A stretch of DNA of 64,000 bases from Sapria himalayana (lineage: Eukaryota > Streptophyta > Magnoliopsida > Malpighiales > Rafflesiaceae), in the NCBI GenBank assembly GCA_029783825.1, contig JAREIK010002975.1, positions 113,417-177,416 of the forward strand. Reading direction: 5' to 3'. Positions 58,235 to 64,000 of the stretch are shown one piece after another (positions within the stretch are counted from its first letter, which is position 1; every line of letters begins with the position of its first letter). The position numbers and the translations under genes are program-made. The notes beneath the pieces were generated by a model that saw only the letters and a list, made by a program, of their open reading frames with translations, searched no databases and had not been told where the DNA came from.

Positions 58235-59827
58235 TGATATAATTTATAATTTATATAATTTTAAAAATTATTTAAAGCTTAGAAGATCAATAAAAAATGT
58301 TATATTTATTATTTTAATAAAAAGTAGAATATTATAAGTTAATAGTAAAGATCTTACTCAATTGTTTAATTCTGATAAAAATGAGTAGGGACAAAAAAAT
58401 ATGAATTAAAATCAACTTAGGGTCAGTTTGGTAGTACTTTCTAAAAGTGTTTATTGGCAAAAAAATAATGTTAGTATTTTAAGGACAAAAAAATTTAATT
58501 AGTAATATTTTAAATAATTCTTTTTCAAACCCTAATAAAACACATGAAGTGTTCTTTTAATAACCACGATGAGATATTTATTTATTAAATCATCTAAATT
58601 TTTTTGATGTAATTAAAACATCTATGTATTTATCTTTAAATATCAATTTACTTTCTTTTAGATTTAAACAATAATTGGAATTTTTTTCCTAAATTTGTAA
58701 ATCTTTTTGTAAATATTTTTTTAAAATATTACTATAATCATTAAAATATTTTTTTTTATTTTAAATAATATTAATATATATTTGTTTATTAATTAATTCA
58801 AATATTTTTATAATTTTTTTTATTTAATCATATAATTATATATTTTACCTTTTTAGTAGTAGTACTTTTTTTATATGTTCATTTATTAATTAAATTATCT
58901 TACATAAAGATTATAAATATATAATTAATTATTTAATGTTTTTTAATTAATATATTTAATTATCATAATTAAATATTTTAGAAAAATAATTTGTATACTT
59001 TTTAAAATATTTTATTTAATCATTATTAATACAAATTTTTATTTGTATTTATATAATTTTCAAATTAATTTTTTATAATATCCTATTTTAATAATAATAT
59101 GAGGTGAATTTGTCTTTCAAGAAATGCTCATCCATAGGTCATGGCATACCATTAATATAAAAAATTACATAAAAAATTAAAATAAATAATATATAAAAAA
59201 AATAAAATAATTAAAGATTAGCGATGGAAATTATTCTCAGCACAAAAGTTAGGGAAAAATCCATAGCTAAATGCATATATTTTGTAAAAATTGTCATTTA
59301 AGTTATAATCACTTGTAAAAAAATATAAAAGAGAAAAAATCATTCATATATTGATAATGTCTCGATCTAATTAGCTAGAGAGAATTTGTCACTAATTTCG
59401 TCGATAAATTTCCCGCATTTAATTGTGGGGAAATCAACAAAAAGTAGTGACAGATTATGTCACGATCTAATCAGCTCGGGAAATCCATCGATAATTCCGT
59501 AGCTAATTCCATTGCTATATTTCCCACTTTTCAATGCAAGGAAATTCAGAAAAAAGAATTGTTGCGGATAATCTCTCATTCAAATTAACTAGGGGAATTC
59601 CGATGCTAAATCCATCGCTAGATTAACTAGGAAAGCTCCGTCGGTAAAATTGCCGAAAAATTTTGAATCAGTAATTTCCATCGCTAATCGTCTTTAATCC
59701 TTGAAAAATTTTATTTCAATATTATATCAAAAATTCTTTGCTATTCCCTAGCTAATTACTCACTATTTAGCTAAGAACTATTCCCGAGCTAAATTTCACT
59801 ATATAAATTGACATTTTTGTGTAGTTG
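58235..59827 (-). mobile_element. CACTA-family copy E, inverted 5' end
   Basis: The left part (58,240-58,420) is the reverse complement of the 5' internal region of F (42,850-43,000) and D (29,590-29,660), sharing AAACAATTGAGTAA. From 59,215 to 59,820 there are subterminal words (TTAGCTAG, AGCGATGG, CCATCGCTA, CCCTAGC). The end TTTTTGTGTAGTTG (to about 59,827) is a decayed copy of the mirrored CACTA terminus. Array IV begins right after it. The stretch 58,430-59,200 is AT-rich with no gene. Confidence 0.55.
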
Positions 59828-60165
59828 ACATAATGATTGATAGATTGAAATACATATTGATAGATAGTTTGATTATTCAATAGATAGATATATAGATAGA
59901 TCGATTGATATATAGATAAATAGATAGACATATACATAGACAGAAAGATAAACAAATAGATAAAGAAATAGATAGACAAATAGATAGCAAGATTATTAGA
60001 TAATAGATAGATAGATAGACAGATAGTTAGTTAGTTAGTTAGATATTTAGATATATAGATAAATAGAAAGATTGAAAGATAGGTAGATAGATAATTAGTA
60101 ATATAGATAGTTAAATAGATAGAAGATAGATAGAAAGGTAGGTAGACAGATAAATAAATAAGTAG

Positions 60166-60167
<2 letters not shown>

Positions 60168-60232
<65 letters not shown>

Positions 60233-60237
60233 CATAC

Positions 60238-60330
<93 letters not shown>
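60168..60330. repeat. (CA)n-(TA)n compound microsatellite in array IV
   Basis: About 21 CA units are followed by about 60 TA units with two short TACATA interruptions. It is the longest dinucleotide tract in the window. Confidence 0.9.
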
Positions 60331-60333
<3 letters not shown>

Positions 60334-62197
60334 TTATATATGTATATACACACACATATATATAAACAAATAGATAGATAGACAAATCAAATAAGTGAAA
60401 TAGAAAGATAGATAGGTAGAGTGATTGACAGACAAACAAATAGGCAGATAGGCTGCCTGCCAGATAGGTAGACAGTCATGTAGGTAGATAGATAGATAGA
60501 CAAACAAATGGATTAACAGACAGACAGATAGATAGACTGTTAGACAAACAAACAAATAGAAAGACATATATAGACAAGAAAGACAAATAGACATATAAAC
60601 TGACAATTTAATAAACAGATTGATAAATAGATTTATAGACATGAAGATAGATAGATAGATAGATATATAGATAGATAGATTGATTGATTGATTGATAAAC
60701 ATAATGGTTGACAAATTGATAGACATATTGATAGAAAGATTTATAGATAGATAGATAGATTGAAGATAAGTTGATAGACAGATTAAAAAATAGATGGATA
60801 GATAGATAGATAAATAGACAGATAGATAGGTAGGTAGATAAATAGATAGACAAATAGATAGACATATTATTAGAAATATAGACAAATAGATAGATAGATA
60901 GTTAGATAAACAGATAGAAAGATATATAGATAGGTAAAGAGATAAATAGAAAGATATATAGAAAAACAAATAGATAGATATATATATATATATATATATA
61001 GATATATAGATAGACAGATAGATAGACAAGTAGATACATAGATAGATAGGCAGATAGACAGATAGACAGATAGACATATATATTGATAGATAGATAAATA
61101 GAGTGAAATACAAATAGATAGAAAGATATATAAATAGATAGAAATAAAGATATACAGATAATGAGACATATAGATAGATAGATAGATAGATAGATTGATT
61201 GATTGATAAATAGTTTGATAGATAGAATAATAGACAAATTGATAAATGGTTTGATAGTTAGTTTGATAGATAGATTGATAGATAGATTGATTGGTAAATT
61301 GATAGAAATTAGATAGACAAATTGATAGACTATTAGAAAGTAAGATTGATAGACGGATAGATAGATATATAGATAGATAGATAAATATATAGATATATAG
61401 TTAGATATATAGAAAGATAATGAGATAGATAGAGAGATATATAGATTGATAGATTGTCAGATTATTAGATAGAAAGATAGAAATATTATTAGATAGATAG
61501 ATTTAAAATTAGATAGACATATATATAGATAGATATATAGATAAAAAATAGATAGATAAAAATAAAGATATATCGATAGAAAGGTAGACAGAAAGATATT
61601 CAAATAGTTATACGGATAGATTAATAGAAAGATATATATATAAAAGAAAGAGAGATAGATAATTAACATATAGATAGACATATAGAAGGATAGACAGACA
61701 GATAGATAGACAGATAGATTGATAGATAGACAGATAAATAGATAGAAAAAAATATAGACTGATAAATAGACAGATAGACAAACAGACATATAGATAGATA
61801 GAATGATAGACATATAGATACATAGATAAATAAGAAGATAAATAGACATATAGATATACATATAGATAAACAGATAGATAGACACATAGGTACACACATA
61901 GATAGATAGAGAGATTGATAGATAGATAGAAAGCTAGATTGATAGATAAATATATTTAAAAATTGATAGAAAAATTGATAGACACATAGATTGATTGATA
62001 GATAGATAGACAGTGAGATAGGTAGACAAATAGTTTGATCGACAAATAGATAGAAAAATAGATTGACAGATAAATAGACAAATAGATATACAAATAGAAA
62101 GAAAGATAGATAGATAATAAAAAGATAGATAGACAAGTAGATAGGAAGATAGATAGATAGATAATAAAAAGATAGATAGAAAAGTAGATAGGAAGAT

Positions 62198-62199
<2 letters not shown>

Positions 62200-62241
<42 letters not shown>
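62200..62241. repeat. (TA)n run in array IV
   Basis: About 20 TA units immediately after the duplicated block of about 55 bp. Confidence 0.88.
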
Positions 62242-62247
<6 letters not shown>

Positions 62248-64000
62248 AAACATTGAAAGATAAATAGATCGACATACAAAGAAACACAAATATTAAGATG
62301 GATAGATAGATAATTAGATAGATAGACAGACAGATTGGCAGGTAGTAAAGTATGCAGACAATCAAGTAGGCAGGCAGATAGACATAAATACATACAAACA
62401 AATAGTTAGTTAGATAGACCGACAAACAAAGAGACAGAGAAATAGAAAAAAAGTTAGACAAACAAATAGAAAGATAGATAAATAGTTTGACAAATAGTTT
62501 GTTAGACACATAGATAGATTGATAGGGTGATAGATAGGTAGATTGATAGACAAATATATAAACAGATAGATATATAGATAGATAGTTAGATAGTTGGTTA
62601 GATAGATAGACATATATATATATATATATATAGGCAGATTGATAGTTAGAATGATAGAAAGATTGATATACATGTTGATAGACATATTGATAAAATTATT
62701 GATAATAAAATGATAGATAGATATATAAAAAGTTTGAAAGATATATAAATAAATAGATTTAAAGATAGACAGATAAATAGATAGATAGATACTTAGATAG
62801 ATAGAGAGATAGATTGACAGACTATTAGACAGATACATAGATATATAAATAGATAGATAGATAGACACATAGATAGATAGATAGATAGATGATAGATAGA
62901 TAGACAGATAGATATATAGATAGATAAAAAAACATATAGATAGACCAAAAGAAAGAAAGATAGATAGATAGTAAGCTATAAAGATAGATAGATAGATAAC
63001 AAATAGATAGATAGACAAGTAGATAGGTAGATAGATAGATATTTCGATAGACAGATAGATAGACAAATAGTTTGACAAACTGAAAGAAAAATAGACAGAT
63101 AGACAAATAGACACACTAATAGTGGCCAAATAGATAGATAGTCAGATACATAAACAGACAGATGCGCATGCAATTATGTCTGGAGACAATTAGGCATGGA
63201 GGCAAGATAGATAGATAGACAAACAAAATATAGGATGATAGATAAACAAACAAACAAACAAAGAGATAGACAAACATACAGATAGATAGATAGATAGACA
63301 AACAGATAAATAGATAGATAGTTTGATACACATATTTATATACACATAGATAGATAAATTGCTCGAAAGATAGATAGATAGATTAAAAAATTGATAGATA
63401 GATAAACATATAGATAGATATGTTGATAGATATACAAATAGATAGATAGATTAATAAATAAAATGATAGAAAGATTAATGACATATTGATAGAAAGTTTG
63501 ACAGACACATTAATAGACACATTGATAGATATATTGATAGACTATAAGATAGACTTATTGACAGACAGATTAATAGACAGATTGATATACAAATTGAAAG
63601 AAAGATAGACAGATAGATTGATAGATAGATTGATAGAGAGATTGATAGACAGATTGATAGAGAGAGAAATAGATAGACAAGTTGATTGAATGATAGAAAG
63701 ATAGATTAACAAATAGATAGAGAGATAGATCGATAGATTTTTATATAAATAGATAGACAGATAGACAGATAGACAGATAGACAGATAGACAGATAGATTG
63801 ATTGACACACAAATAAATTGAAAGAAAGAAAGATAGATAGCTACATAAAAATATTGATAGTTCAATTGATCGATAGATAGATAGATAGAGAGATAGATAG
63901 ATAGACAAATAGACTAAATGAAAGATAGATAAAAAGATTTATAGACAAATTCATAGATAGACTGATAGACAGATTGAAATATAGATTGATAGATAGAATT

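Larger units (their letters stand above)
59828..64000. repeat. TAGA-type tetranucleotide array IV, runs off the window
   Basis: It has the same polarity as arrays I-III. The minus strand is open for up to 259 codons by composition only. Embedded sub-repeats include an exact duplication of about 55 bp at about 62,095-62,205 (GATAATAAAAAGATAGATAG word twice) and an 8-bp GACAGATA block at 63,755-63,800. Confidence 0.9.

Noticed and set aside
58428..58460. GGGTCAGTTTGGTAGTAC word resembling some hAT-MITE ends
   Set aside because: No matching inverted end or target duplication was found within the next kilobase.
60334..61113. Minus-strand frame of 259 codons, and dozens like it in the four arrays, reading Tyr-Leu-Ser-Ile repeats as if membrane proteins
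   Set aside because: The CTAT tetranucleotide contains no stop in any frame of that strand, so long frames arise automatically; the peptide is just the repeat translated.

Overview
The window looks like repeat-dominated, AT-rich nuclear DNA of a flowering plant. The species cannot be told from the sequence. The plant assignment rests on four things: CACTA (En/Spm) transposons with a TNP2-type transposase, a hAT transposon with a BED-finger transposase, an ARF1-type GTPase pseudogene, and duplicated fragments of a plant SPOC-domain gene. I found no intact host gene, no tRNA or rRNA gene, and no CRISPR array.

About 20 kb is made of four arrays of degenerate TAGA-type tetranucleotides: 2,019-2,903; about 9,560-19,688; 36,403-41,269; and 59,828 to the window end. 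They all have the same polarity except one short flipped block at about 9,560-9,763. Their complementary strand reads as endless Tyr-Leu-Ser-Ile peptides, which are artefacts. Five array edges coincide with CACTA-type transposon ends.

One CACTA family explains most of the rest. The best copy (F, 41,270-53,917) has a 5' terminus with about 50-bp subterminal repeats and an AT-rich leader. A decayed TNP2 transposase follows (48,255-50,935, with the DUF4218-region intron still visible). Then come two tandem copies of a 3' cassette (imperfect GCN tract, TATATAC minisatellite, conserved module of about 290 bp) and a 3' terminus. Copies A (1-2,018), B (2,904-9,135, inverted), C (19,689-20,275, inverted), D (26,010-30,700) and E (58,235-59,827, inverted) are partial, rearranged relatives. 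B and D form arms of about 3.5 kb of a large inverted repeat. They also share extra segments with open frames that resemble captured exons or undescribed element genes.

A younger hAT element (31,836-35,607) is structurally complete: an exact 8-bp target duplication (TATTATAA), matching inverted ends, GC-rich hairpin-forming subterminal regions, and a transposase of about 707 codons broken by one in-frame TAA. An intronless ARF1-like pseudogene (23,359-23,905; one nonsense codon and one frameshift) lies in a TATAACTATA-type repeat field. A SPOC-domain gene fragment is present twice in tandem (54,002-55,836 and 56,292-58,221) beside the 3' end of CACTA copy F.

The layout is nested transposons within, or generating, a GATA-type satellite, as expected of heterochromatin. 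All boundaries come from reading by eye. Identities between repeat copies are qualitative.
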